From Persephonella sp964519345 (GTDB taxonomy: Bacteria; Aquificota; Aquificia; Aquificales; Hydrogenothermaceae): 64,000 nucleotides of DNA. The notes beneath the pieces are model-generated. The model ran no database searches. It saw only the letters and a list, made by a program, of their open reading frames with translations, and was not told the origin of the DNA. Of the stretch, positions 44,750 through 53,596 are shown one piece after another. Every line of letters starts with the position of its first letter. The stretch's first letter is position 1. Made by a program: the position numbers and the translations under genes. The stretch covers positions 62,001-126,000 of the forward strand of contig CAZFKX010000026.1 in the NCBI GenBank assembly GCA_964519345.1. Direction: 5' to 3'.

Positions 44750-47281
44750 ATGCCTTTTATTTTATTTTTTCTTTTCTTTTTATATACGACTGTTTATTCT
44801 TTTGAGGTAATAGCAAACTATCCTCTTCCTAAGAACAATATCAAAGAGGTTTTTGAAAAAACAGGTGATATAGATCTAATTATTGATCTCCTGAAAAGAA
44901 CAGGAGATTTTGAAGATATAACATATAAAGAAGGAAAACTATATCTTAAAAGAAAACCATATCTTAGAAAAGTTGTTATAACAGGTAAGTTCTCATTCTG
45001 GAAAAAGGAGATTGAGGCTGTAGCAGGTTTGGTTGAAGGATTTCCAATAGATATCCAATCAATACACAATATACCTGTAAGATTGAAACAGTTTTATATG
45101 GATAGAGGATACCCTTACGCAAGAATAGATGTCCATTTTCATATAGATAAAAATGGAAATGGAATACTTAACCTTTACATTGATGAAGGCAAATTTTACA
45201 GGATAAAAAAGGTAAATATATTTTTTACTGAAAAAGTGAGGGAAGAGCTTAATAAAGAGATTCATAATATACTTGATATCAAAGGGGAAGATTTCAATCT
45301 AAACAAAATCCAGGAAAGGATTGACAAACTTGAAGAATTCCTTACAAAAAAGGACTATTACGATACCCTTGTAAATATCCTAAGTATGAAACCAGAAAAC
45401 GGTAGCATAATATTAAACATCCTTGTTGACACGGGATACAAATACAGAATTATTTTTGAAGGAAACAGATACATACCTGAAAACAGGCTAAAAAAAGAGT
45501 TAACATTTTACCAAGAGGGGGTCAATTTTTATCAGATAGGCGTGTCTGTTGAAAACTTAGAGAATATGTACAGAAATGCTGGTTTCCTTGATGTGCAGAT
45601 AGTTCCCCAGTTTAAAGAGGATGTTAATGAAAGAAAAACTACTATAAAATTCCTGATAAACGAAGGCGAGAGATACCTCATAGAAGATATAGATTTAGAA
45701 ACAGATATTAAGGGACTTAAAGAAAAGCTGACAAAATTTGTAGGCCTTCCATATAAGAGAGAAGAGATAAAAAATTTTTTAGTCAATACTATTGAGAAAT
45801 ATTACCATAATGGATTTTTAAATTACAGTCTCAATATAGATGAGATAATTAATAAAGAGGAAAAGACCGTTTACCTCCAAATAACCGCATTAAAAGGAAA
45901 ACCTTTTATTCTTACAGAGTTCAAGGTAGAAGGATACAACTGGAAAGGTGAAAAACCAGATATACCTTCCCCTTATGAACCTGAAAAGGTTATAGACATT
46001 ATGGATAGGATAAATGAAAAACTAAAAGATATAGGATATATAGACGTTCACTCTGAGCTTGAAGCCCAATTTAAAGAGGAGGAAAAAAGAATAAATGTTA
46101 AAGTAAAGATAAATGTAAAACCTGGAAAAGCATACATTAACAGGACAGCATTTCTTTACGGTACTAAATATCTGAATCTAAAGGCTGTAAAGAGAAACCT
46201 ATCTGAAAAAAAAGTGTTTACAGTTGAAGAGTTTGACAATGAACTTGATTTTCTGTACAGAACATATCTGTTCAGTTCTATAACTCCCTACTACAGTGTA
46301 AACAGGAAAAAGAAGTATATCACTAAAGCATTCATACTAAGGGAAGAAAAAAGAGGTTTATTTCAGGGAATAATAGGTTACAATACTGATCAGAAGCTAA
46401 AAGTCGCTTCATCGGTAATACTTAAGAACCTTTTCAATTACGGTTTTGAAACATCTGCATATATTGAAAAATCCAATATAAGAACAAACTACAGTATATC
46501 TTTTGGCAGTAGAATACTTCCTAAAAGGACATCCGGATTTTTAACATTACTTAAGAGTTATCAGTATCACAGACTTTACAATCTTGATATAGAAGGAGTA
46601 CAGATACAGCTCAGCAGAAGAAATAACAAATGGGTAAAGAACAGTTTTTATATAGAAAAAAGATACAACAGGCTTTCAGAACAGAATATTTATAGTAAAA
46701 ACAATTTTAACACAGGTAAGATAGGTTACAGGCTTCTTGACGATCATAGAGAACCAAAACAGAATCCATTTTCAGGTTATATACTCAGCCTGGGTATAAC
46801 AAGAGAGCTTTTAGATATTGAGTATTACCAGCTTACAACATCCTTCAGGTACTATAAGCCTTTTTACTTTCTGGTATTTACCCAAAAGTTTAGTTTTGGT
46901 TATACAGCCAGAGAAATCAAAAAACTTCCTCCTTCAGAAAGATTCTTTTTAGGAGGTCTTGGTAATTTTAGAGGATTTGGATACGAGGAAGTATCAGGTG
47001 AACTTGGAAATGGCGGCAAAAGTATGTTCCTTATAAACAACGATATAAGATTTCCGATCTTTCCCCCATTCAACCTTTACGGTTTTATCTTTTTTGACGC
47101 GGGAAATGTTTATGAAGACGATAAAAGATTGAAAAGGCTGTATCTTAGAAAAACAACTGGAGCAGGTGTTTATATTCCAACCCCTGTAGGTTCTTTTATA
47201 CTTGATATAGCATACAAACTTGACAAAAAGGCTGGAGAGTATCCTTACAGGATAGAGTTTAGTATAGCGATACAATTTTGA
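44750..47281 (+). CDS. Omp85-family outer-membrane assembly protein (BamA/TamA-like)
   Basis: 843 residues with a signal peptide (FILFFLFFLYTTVYSF). Several POTRA domains follow (repeats with patterns such as YRIKKVNI, YKYRIIFEGNRYIPENRLKKEL, YLIEDIDLE), then a C-terminal 16-strand barrel (about 540-843) with SERFFLGGLGNFRGFGYEE, the conserved RGF motif of Omp85 proteins, and the end FSIAIQF. BamA is likely, but TamA cannot be excluded. A better BamA candidate elsewhere in the genome would decide. Confidence 0.85.
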   Translation: MPFILFFLFFLYTTVYSFEVIANYPLPKNNIKEVFEKTGDIDLIIDLLKRTGDFEDITYKEGKLYLKRKPYLRKVVITGKFSFWKKEIEAVAGLVEGFPIDIQSIHNIPVRLKQFYMDRGYPYARIDVHFHIDKNGNGILNLYIDEGKFYRIKKVNIFFTEKVREELNKEIHNILDIKGEDFNLNKIQERIDKLEEFLTKKDYYDTLVNILSMKPENGSIILNILVDTGYKYRIIFEGNRYIPENRLKKELTFYQEGVNFYQIGVSVENLENMYRNAGFLDVQIVPQFKEDVNERKTTIKFLINEGERYLIEDIDLETDIKGLKEKLTKFVGLPYKREEIKNFLVNTIEKYYHNGFLNYSLNIDEIINKEEKTVYLQITALKGKPFILTEFKVEGYNWKGEKPDIPSPYEPEKVIDIMDRINEKLKDIGYIDVHSELEAQFKEEEKRINVKVKINVKPGKAYINRTAFLYGTKYLNLKAVKRNLSEKKVFTVEEFDNELDFLYRTYLFSSITPYYSVNRKKKYITKAFILREEKRGLFQGIIGYNTDQKLKVASSVILKNLFNYGFETSAYIEKSNIRTNYSISFGSRILPKRTSGFLTLLKSYQYHRLYNLDIEGVQIQLSRRNNKWVKNSFYIEKRYNRLSEQNIYSKNNFNTGKIGYRLLDDHREPKQNPFSGYILSLGITRELLDIEYYQLTTSFRYYKPFYFLVFTQKFSFGYTAREIKKLPPSERFFLGGLGNFRGFGYEEVSGELGNGGKSMFLINNDIRFPIFPPFNLYGFIFFDAGNVYEDDKRLKRLYLRKTTGAGVYIPTPVGSFILDIAYKLDKKAGEYPYRIEFSIAIQF

Positions 47282-47322
47282 TATATAATGTGATTATCTC
47301 TAAATTTTAAGAGGTTTGATAA

Positions 47323-47673
47323 ATGTTTGGGATAGGATTTACAGAACTGATTGTTATTTTTATAGTTGCTTTACTTGTACTTGGACCTAAAAGACTTCCT
47401 GAAGTTGCGAAAACCTTGGGTAAGTTTTACAGGGAGATAAAATCAACGGTCGATGAGGTAAAATCTGTTGTAGTTGAAGATACAGCAAAAGCTCTTCCAA
47501 AGGAAGAAGATATTATACCTAAGGATCTTTCAGAAGAAAAAAAAGACGAATGGGAAAAGGAGTTTGAAAAAGAGATAAAAAATGAGGAATACAGGCCAAA
47601 AAGGGAGAAGATATCTTTCAAGAATAAAAATAAAGAGGAAAAGCTAAATGACACAGGAAACAAAGAGTCCTGA
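47323..47673 (+). CDS. tatB: Sec-independent translocase component TatA/TatB
   Basis: 116 residues. One N-terminal helix (TELIVIFIVALLVLGPKRLP), an amphipathic helix and a long acidic and lysine-rich tail. The length and the LGPKRLPEVAKTLGK motif favour TatB over TatA. AAGAGG precedes the ATG. The end overlaps tatC by 26 bases, so the two are made together. Confidence 0.88.
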   Translation: MFGIGFTELIVIFIVALLVLGPKRLPEVAKTLGKFYREIKSTVDEVKSVVVEDTAKALPKEEDIIPKDLSEEKKDEWEKEFEKEIKNEEYRPKREKISFKNKNKEEKLNDTGNKES

Positions 47674-48412
47674 AGAGTATGAAGCTCCTATAACAGAACA
47701 TTTAGCTGAATTAAGAATAAGGCTTTTCCGAAGCTTGATTGCAGTATTTATCGGAATGATAATAGTCTTTACACAGGTGGAGATATTCTTTGATATATTT
47801 AAAGAGCCATTAAACAAAGCATTCCCCGATCTTAAGCTTGTAGCACTAACCCCTACAGAATCTTTTTTTACAGCACTGAAGATATCACTTCTTGTAGGTT
47901 TTGTTATATCCTCCCCGTTCGTATTTTATCAGATCTGGAAGTTTATAGAACCGGCTCTTTATGAGAATGAAAAAAAGCTTGTTGTTCCTTTCGTGTTTTT
48001 TACAACAGTTTTCTTTGTTTCAGGTGTTTTATTTGCTTTTTACGGCGTGTTGCCTCTTGCAATAAAATTCCTGCTTACATTTGGATATACCCAGCTTGAT
48101 GTTGAAGCAATGATATCTGTAAGTTCATACATCTCATTTGTAACAAGACTTATATTCGCCTTTGGTATAACTTTTGAGCTTCCAGTAATACTTTCACTAC
48201 TTGCAAGACTTGGTTTAATCACCCCTGAAACTTTATCAAAATTCAGACCATATTTTGCTGTATCCGCATTTGTACTTGCTGCTGTATTAACCCCACCAGA
48301 CGTCGTAAGTCAGGTATTTTTAGCTTCTCCATTGATAATTTTTTACGAACTTTCAATAGTAATGGCAAAGATCCTTTACCCCCGCAGTGAACGTGCAAAA
48401 GAACGTTTTTAG
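47648..48412 (+). CDS. tatC: Sec-independent translocase subunit TatC
   Basis: 254 residues, six transmembrane helices. The signal-peptide-binding region ITEHLAELRIRLFRSL is at the N-terminus; FYQIWKFIEPALYENEKK and FGITFELPVIL are conserved. TatC recognises twin-arginine signals and exports folded proteins such as molybdoenzymes and hydrogenases. It starts within tatB behind AGAGGAA. Confidence 0.96.
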   Translation: MTQETKSPEEYEAPITEHLAELRIRLFRSLIAVFIGMIIVFTQVEIFFDIFKEPLNKAFPDLKLVALTPTESFFTALKISLLVGFVISSPFVFYQIWKFIEPALYENEKKLVVPFVFFTTVFFVSGVLFAFYGVLPLAIKFLLTFGYTQLDVEAMISVSSYISFVTRLIFAFGITFELPVILSLLARLGLITPETLSKFRPYFAVSAFVLAAVLTPPDVVSQVFLASPLIIFYELSIVMAKILYPRSERAKERF

Positions 48413-48414
48413 CG

Positions 48415-48443
48415 TTGATTTTATTAAAAAATACAGTTAGATT
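48415..48443 (+). promoter_or_regulatory. Candidate promoter for the flavoredoxin-Fur-TolC operon
   Basis: TTGATT (48415-48420), a 17-base spacer and TAGATT (48438-48443), about 16 bases before the flavoredoxin start. Confidence 0.5.
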
Positions 48444-48459
48444 AAAATAAGAGGACGGC

Positions 48460-49068
48460 ATGGAAATAAAAACGGAAGATCTGGAACCAAAAAATATATA
48501 TAAGATGATGACTTCCATAATTGTTCCAAGACCTATAGCATGGATCTCAACAGTAAGTCCAGAAGGTGTAAACAATCTTGCCCCTTTCAGTTATTACGCA
48601 GGTATTTCCAGTGATCCTCCCCTCATTATTGTATCAATAGGAAGTAAAGAACCGGGCGTTAAAAAAGATACATGGAGAAATATAGAAGAAACAGGAGAAT
48701 TTGTCATAAATCTTGTAACAAGAGAGCTTTTAGAAGAGATGAATATATCATCAATACCATTTGATAGAGATATAGATGAGTTTGAAAAAACAGGTCTTAC
48801 TCCTGCGCCATCAACTTTCATAAAAGCACCAAGGGTAAAAGAATCCCCTGTAAATATAGAATGCAAAAAGTATGAGATAATCCAGATAGGTAAAATGGGC
48901 ATTATATTGGGTCAGATTTTGAATTTTCATGTAAGAGATGATATTCTAAATGAGAAAGGTTATGTTGAAACTACAGAACTTGAGATAATAGGAAGGTTAG
49001 GAGGGGCAAATTACTGCCTTATAACCAAAGAAAATACCTTTGAACTAAAAAGACCAGATAAGAGGTGA
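48460..49068 (+). CDS. Flavin reductase-like (flavoredoxin family) FMN-binding protein
   Basis: 202 residues. The first part, IIVPRPIAWISTVSPEGVNNLAPFSYYAGIS, is the FMN-binding signature of the flavin reductase-like split-barrel family; FVINLVTRELLEEMN fits too. Such proteins reduce or carry flavin, or act in electron transfer. It is the first gene of a very compact operon; the Fur gene starts two bases after its stop. Confidence 0.87.
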   Translation: MEIKTEDLEPKNIYKMMTSIIVPRPIAWISTVSPEGVNNLAPFSYYAGISSDPPLIIVSIGSKEPGVKKDTWRNIEETGEFVINLVTRELLEEMNISSIPFDRDIDEFEKTGLTPAPSTFIKAPRVKESPVNIECKKYEIIQIGKMGIILGQILNFHVRDDILNEKGYVETTELEIIGRLGGANYCLITKENTFELKRPDKR

Positions 49069-49070
49069 GG

Positions 49071-49505
49071 ATGAGAAAATCAGAACTTTTGAAGGAATTT
49101 AAACATTACATCAAAAAGTCTGGTTTAAAGTACACGCCCCAGAGGGAAGCTATTTTTAGAAAAATTATATCTACAAAAGGTCATTTTGAGATCGAAGATC
49201 TGGTACACAAGATCAAAACAAAAAATATGAGCGTATCAAGGGCAACTGTTTACAGAACGTTAAACATACTTAAAGAGATGGGTCTTGTTAATGAAGTTAT
49301 AAAATATGGAAATAAAACTATATACGAGGTTGCCCTGAAAGAACATCATGATCATCTTATATGTAAAAAATGTGGGAAGATTATAGAGTTTCATTCTGAT
49401 GAGATCGAAAAACTTCAGGACAAGATATGCAAAAAGTATGATTTCAAACCTGAGTTTCACCGTTTAGAGATATTTGGAATATGTAAGGAATGCAGGCAAA
49501 AATAG
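49071..49505 (+). CDS. fur: Fur-family regulator with intact metal site (Fur/PerR type)
   Basis: 144 residues from the ATG at 49071 (AGAGG upstream). It has the winged helix (SRATVYRTLNILKEMGLV), HHDH (92-95), structural cysteines C98/C101 and C138/C141 and the C-terminal FHRLEIFGICKEC. This is the canonical metal-sensing protein, unlike the regulator at 15715. Sequence alone does not separate Fur from PerR. Its 3' end overlaps the TolC-family gene by 16 bases. Confidence 0.9.
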   Translation: MRKSELLKEFKHYIKKSGLKYTPQREAIFRKIISTKGHFEIEDLVHKIKTKNMSVSRATVYRTLNILKEMGLVNEVIKYGNKTIYEVALKEHHDHLICKKCGKIIEFHSDEIEKLQDKICKKYDFKPEFHRLEIFGICKECRQK

Positions 49506-50674
49506 CCTTACTGCTTTTTTTTTGTTTTGCTTCCTTCAGTTACGGGGATAGTGTACAGGAACTTATAGAGAAGGCAAGAATAAATAATCCTGAAATAAGA
49601 AGGATAGAGAAAGAACTTAAGATTCAGAAAAAGAAGGCAAAAGTGGCTAAAAAGCTTTTCAACCCTTCAATCTCTCTCACCTTTGGTGGGAGAGATGCCT
49701 TTGAAAAACCCTACAGAGCTGTAACCTTCAAAATATCTCAGAAAATTCCCTATCCTACAAAATTAGAAACAATCTACCAGATAGAAACAAAAAACTATGA
49801 AGAGATGTATTACTATCTGCTTTCAAAGAAAAATGAGATTATACAGAAAATTTATGAATCCGTTTACAAATTATGGCTTATAAGGGAAAAGATAAAAATA
49901 TACAGAAAGTATATTGATCTAACTGAAGGTATAAAAGATGAGATTGGAGATAGATTCAGTTATGGAGATAGACTAAAATTTTTGATCATAATAGAAAATC
50001 TAAACAAAGAAAAACAGAGTCTGCTTACCGATGAAAAGATAGAGTTCTCCAACATTGAATCAGTTGTAAATGACAGTATTAAGGAGATTGCTGTAAATCT
50101 TAATATAGTTAATATAAACACAACGCCAGATCAGCTTATTGAGGAGTTAAAAGAAAAAAATCCCTTACTTCAAAGCTACAGAAAAAGGTTAGAAAAACTA
50201 AACAAATCATTTAAATTGTCTAAGATGATCTACTATCCAGACCTGTCTCTATCTTTAAAAACAACCCCTGAAGACAGAGTCCAGGACAGCTTTTCTGTTG
50301 GAATAGGAGTCAATATACCTATATGGAGAACAATAAGACAGGAACAGATTGTGCTTGAAACACAACTGAAAAAGGTCTCTATAGAAGAAGAGATAAAATA
50401 TGTAGAAAACCTTCTTAGGTATGAATTATTATCAAGTTATCATAGAATCAAGAAAAATATATACATATACAGGCTGATAAATAACTCTTTAAAAAGTAAA
50501 CACACTATAAACATAAATATATCTAAAAGAGAATTTATTGAAGGAAAAAGAGATATTTCTGATCTCATAATAGCTATCAAGGATTCCTTAAACTCTGAAT
50601 TAGAATCAGTGGAGTCTATATACAAGACAAATATAGAATATATCAAGATAAAATCATTACTTGGAGAGTTGTAG
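49490..50674 (+). CDS. TolC-family outer-membrane efflux protein
   Basis: 394 residues with a signal peptide (ALLLFFCFASFSYG). The rest is long helices with the duplicated layout of TolC/CusC proteins: the first repeat at NNPEIRRIEKEL and the second at KNPLLQSYRKRLEKL, each followed by a barrel segment (NPSISLTFGG; YPDLSLSLKTTP). GTAAGGA precedes the ATG. No membrane-fusion or pump gene is adjacent, so its partners are elsewhere. Confidence 0.85.
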   Translation: MQAKIALLLFFCFASFSYGDSVQELIEKARINNPEIRRIEKELKIQKKKAKVAKKLFNPSISLTFGGRDAFEKPYRAVTFKISQKIPYPTKLETIYQIETKNYEEMYYYLLSKKNEIIQKIYESVYKLWLIREKIKIYRKYIDLTEGIKDEIGDRFSYGDRLKFLIIIENLNKEKQSLLTDEKIEFSNIESVVNDSIKEIAVNLNIVNINTTPDQLIEELKEKNPLLQSYRKRLEKLNKSFKLSKMIYYPDLSLSLKTTPEDRVQDSFSVGIGVNIPIWRTIRQEQIVLETQLKKVSIEEEIKYVENLLRYELLSSYHRIKKNIYIYRLINNSLKSKHTININISKREFIEGKRDISDLIIAIKDSLNSELESVESIYKTNIEYIKIKSLLGEL

Positions 50675-51285
50675 TGATAACAGGTATTGTTCTGGCAGGA
50701 GGAGAAAGCAAAAGAATGGGAAAGGATAAAGCTTTTTTATATTTATGTGGAAAGACTTTTCTAAGGCATATACTTGAAAAATTAGATAAGCACTGTAATC
50801 AGATAATAATATCCGGAAACAAAGAAAAAAATCTTTATATAAAGGAAGCATCTGATTTAAAAGCAGAAATACTCTTTGTGAAAGATATTAATCCATATAC
50901 AGGTCCCTTAAATGGAATTGTAAGCTGTATAGATTATATAAAGAATGAATATATATTTATATCTACATGTGATACTCCCCTTTTAAGGGCTAAACTTATA
51001 CCTTTCTTTATGGAAGAGATAGATGATTATGAAGCTGTTATCCCTGTAATCAAAGGTAAGTTTCAGCCTTTAAACACTCTTTACAGGAAATCTGCCATTC
51101 TAAAGGGAAAAGAGGCTTACAACGAAAAAGGTATTAGATCTCTATACAGATGGATTAAATTAATAAGGCATAAAAATATTTTTGAGGATAAAATATTAAG
51201 TATAGATAGGGATCTGTCATCTTACCTTAGTGTCAACACTCCACAGCTGTACGAAGCTGTTAAAAGGAAAGTTAGAGAATGCTGA
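50674..51285 (+). CDS. mobA: Molybdenum cofactor guanylyltransferase MobA
   Basis: 203 residues, GTG start overlapping the preceding stop (TAGTG) with GGAGAG upstream. The nucleotide-binding motif is GIVLAGGESKRMGKDKA; PYTGPLNGIVSCID and STCDTPLL follow. It attaches GMP to molybdopterin to give the bis-MGD cofactor of DMSO-reductase-family enzymes, which are Tat substrates. Its place between a TolC-like gene and a TonB receptor is unusual. Confidence 0.9.
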   Translation: MITGIVLAGGESKRMGKDKAFLYLCGKTFLRHILEKLDKHCNQIIISGNKEKNLYIKEASDLKAEILFVKDINPYTGPLNGIVSCIDYIKNEYIFISTCDTPLLRAKLIPFFMEEIDDYEAVIPVIKGKFQPLNTLYRKSAILKGKEAYNEKGIRSLYRWIKLIRHKNIFEDKILSIDRDLSSYLSVNTPQLYEAVKRKVREC

Positions 51286-53156
51286 GAACTGCGGTAGCCC
51301 TACTTATGCTTATACTGATATTAATAGGACAGACCCACAGTAAATCTATAAGTGATATTCTTGAAGAGTACCGAGAAAAATCAGAACTATCAAAGAAAAC
51401 AAAACTTGAATCTGAAGGTCATCTTATCATTTTTACAAGAGAAGATCTTGAAAAAATGCAGGCACAGACATTAGAAGACGTTCTTAAGATAATCAGGTTT
51501 TTCATACTTCAGAAGAATATGCTTGGCGAAAACGTTGTTGCCTATGCAACAATGTATCCTATAAATAATACAACAATCAGACTTTATATAAACGACCATG
51601 AGGTAAGCTCCGTATATAGAAGAACACCATTTCCAATATGGGGCGAGATACCTCTTGATTTTGTGGAACATATAGAAATATATCAGGGTGAAAGTGCCAT
51701 AAGATTTAATAATGAGACGGCAGGTTTGATAATAAAACTTTATACAAAACCCCCAGAAAGGGAAAATGGCGGATATTTAGGAACATCTTTAACATCAAGG
51801 AAAGGGTATGGAATAAACACCTATTACGGTAAAGAGTTAGACGACAACACATCTTTCTTTGTATATACAGGAAAAAATTTTATAAGATGGAAAAAATACA
51901 GAAACGATTATAAGGATATAAGACAGGAGATAAGCAATTTCTTTACTTATACATACTTCAGATATAAAGAGATTATATTTGAGTACTCTGGTATATATAA
52001 AGATTCAGATCTATTTAGAGGTTTATCATTTAGAGGTGCTCCAGACAGGGACGAGTTTACAGGAAGACATAATTATATCTCTTTTACATCAAAACATCTC
52101 AACGACAGATCTCTTAAATTCATATTTTTTTATGACGATATAAAATCCCACTCATATCAGGAAAATCTTACACCGTATAACTTTATAATAGTCTCAAACC
52201 CTACAGAATATATCAGAGGTTTTATAACAGACAGTTACGAAAAAAGATATGGAGCTGAGATATACAAAACATTTAACACTAAAAAAAATGAGCTTTTTTT
52301 AGGATTAAAATACCAAAGAAGCTGGTATAAGATAAATGATATTAGATTTGGTGGAACTTCATCTTTCTCGCAAAATTCTGAAAATCTGTACTCCGTATTT
52401 CTTGAAAACAGTTACTATTTTAATCCAGAAAATATGTTTATAGCAGGTTTTAAATATGATAGATACGATAGAAAAGAGCGATTCCGAGATATAAACGGTC
52501 TCACAGCAAGGATAGGAATAATCCTCTTTTCAAATCAATTTATATCTCTTAAAAGTTTTGCCTCAGTGTATTACACACCTCCTGTATTTATGGAGATCGT
52601 TACACATCCAGGTTTAAGAAAACAGAGAAATAAAATATGGACATCAGAAATAACTTTTAAAGGAGGAAAATCCAGATTCAGTATAACAGGCGGATATGCC
52701 ATTACAAAAAATCAGATTGTCTTAGACCCGGCAACACTATCATACTACAATGAAAATACAACGTTAAGATATAAGTTTGTCTCATTTGATTACAGCTTAA
52801 AGGCAGGTAAAAACTCAAAAATTGTACTGAATTACTTTTTAGCAGATACAAATTTTGATGACGTTGAACTTGGTCCTGATCAGGGAGGCCATATTAAACT
52901 ATTTTATACAAGGAAAAGACTTGATATATATACAGGACTTACTTACAGAAAAGGTTATACAGTATCCAGTTATAAGATTAAAGATGGTTACGACCTTACA
53001 ACCGCTGTAACATATCATATTGATGAAAACAAGGAAATATCTTTGAAAGGAGACAATCTGTTAAATAAGGCTTTAAAAACCCCAACGCTAATTGATAGTT
53101 TTAAATACTCAACCGTAGATAGGCGGTTTACTATTATATTTAAGTGGTTCTTTTAA
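51279..53156 (+). CDS. TonB-dependent receptor-like outer-membrane protein
   Basis: 625 residues. Signal peptide, then a plug-like domain (HLIIFTREDLEKMQAQTLEDVLK, RLYINDHEVSSVYRRTPF, VEHIEIYQGESAIRF) that is more divergent than usual and lacks the GGVINIIT-type end, and a beta barrel ending in FKWFF. The ligand is unknown. It overlaps mobA by seven bases and the next gene by one. With the periplasmic protein and the GGDEF-EAL protein it forms a receptor-messenger-signalling set. Confidence 0.78.
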   Translation: MLRTAVALLMLILILIGQTHSKSISDILEEYREKSELSKKTKLESEGHLIIFTREDLEKMQAQTLEDVLKIIRFFILQKNMLGENVVAYATMYPINNTTIRLYINDHEVSSVYRRTPFPIWGEIPLDFVEHIEIYQGESAIRFNNETAGLIIKLYTKPPERENGGYLGTSLTSRKGYGINTYYGKELDDNTSFFVYTGKNFIRWKKYRNDYKDIRQEISNFFTYTYFRYKEIIFEYSGIYKDSDLFRGLSFRGAPDRDEFTGRHNYISFTSKHLNDRSLKFIFFYDDIKSHSYQENLTPYNFIIVSNPTEYIRGFITDSYEKRYGAEIYKTFNTKKNELFLGLKYQRSWYKINDIRFGGTSSFSQNSENLYSVFLENSYYFNPENMFIAGFKYDRYDRKERFRDINGLTARIGIILFSNQFISLKSFASVYYTPPVFMEIVTHPGLRKQRNKIWTSEITFKGGKSRFSITGGYAITKNQIVLDPATLSYYNENTTLRYKFVSFDYSLKAGKNSKIVLNYFLADTNFDDVELGPDQGGHIKLFYTRKRLDIYTGLTYRKGYTVSSYKIKDGYDLTTAVTYHIDENKEISLKGDNLLNKALKTPTLIDSFKYSTVDRRFTIIFKWFF

Positions 53157-53596
53157 TGGGAAGGATAGTACTGTTACTGCTTATTATTATGGAGATATCT
53201 TTTGCCTCCAACTATGCGGGAGACAAAAAAATGGAGGCAAAAATCATAGAAAAAATATGTACCTTTATGATGGATAAAAGAAAAATACATATATTTGTTA
53301 CTGATGAGATAAAAGATGTATTCAAAAACTCAAACCATATAAGACTGGCAGACAACTGTGAAAAAGCTGATATTATAATTCTTACAAAAAAATTCCCTTT
53401 AGAAAAATGTGGTGAAAAACCTATTTTTACGACAAAATATTACCTCCTAAGGTATAATCACAATATAATAGGTGCATTATACTGGCATAAAGGAAGGCCC
53501 AATATTGTTCTTATAAGGGAGAGGCTTGAGAAATTCAATATAACTCCACCCCATGAACTTACACAGTTTATAGAGAGTGAAAAAAACCTATGGTAG
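53156..53596 (+). CDS. Small secreted periplasmic protein between TonB receptor and GGDEF-EAL gene
   Basis: 146 residues from the ATG at 53156 (TAATG overlap with the receptor stop). Signal peptide IVLLLLIIMEISFAS; the mature part has three cysteines and a C-terminal section, GALYWHKGRPNIVLIRERLEKFN, that looks conserved in character. It is not a known binding protein to me. Position suggests it passes a signal between receptor and GGDEF-EAL protein; this is inference. Confidence 0.65.
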   Translation: MGRIVLLLLIIMEISFASNYAGDKKMEAKIIEKICTFMMDKRKIHIFVTDEIKDVFKNSNHIRLADNCEKADIIILTKKFPLEKCGEKPIFTTKYYLLRYNHNIIGALYWHKGRPNIVLIRERLEKFNITPPHELTQFIESEKNLW

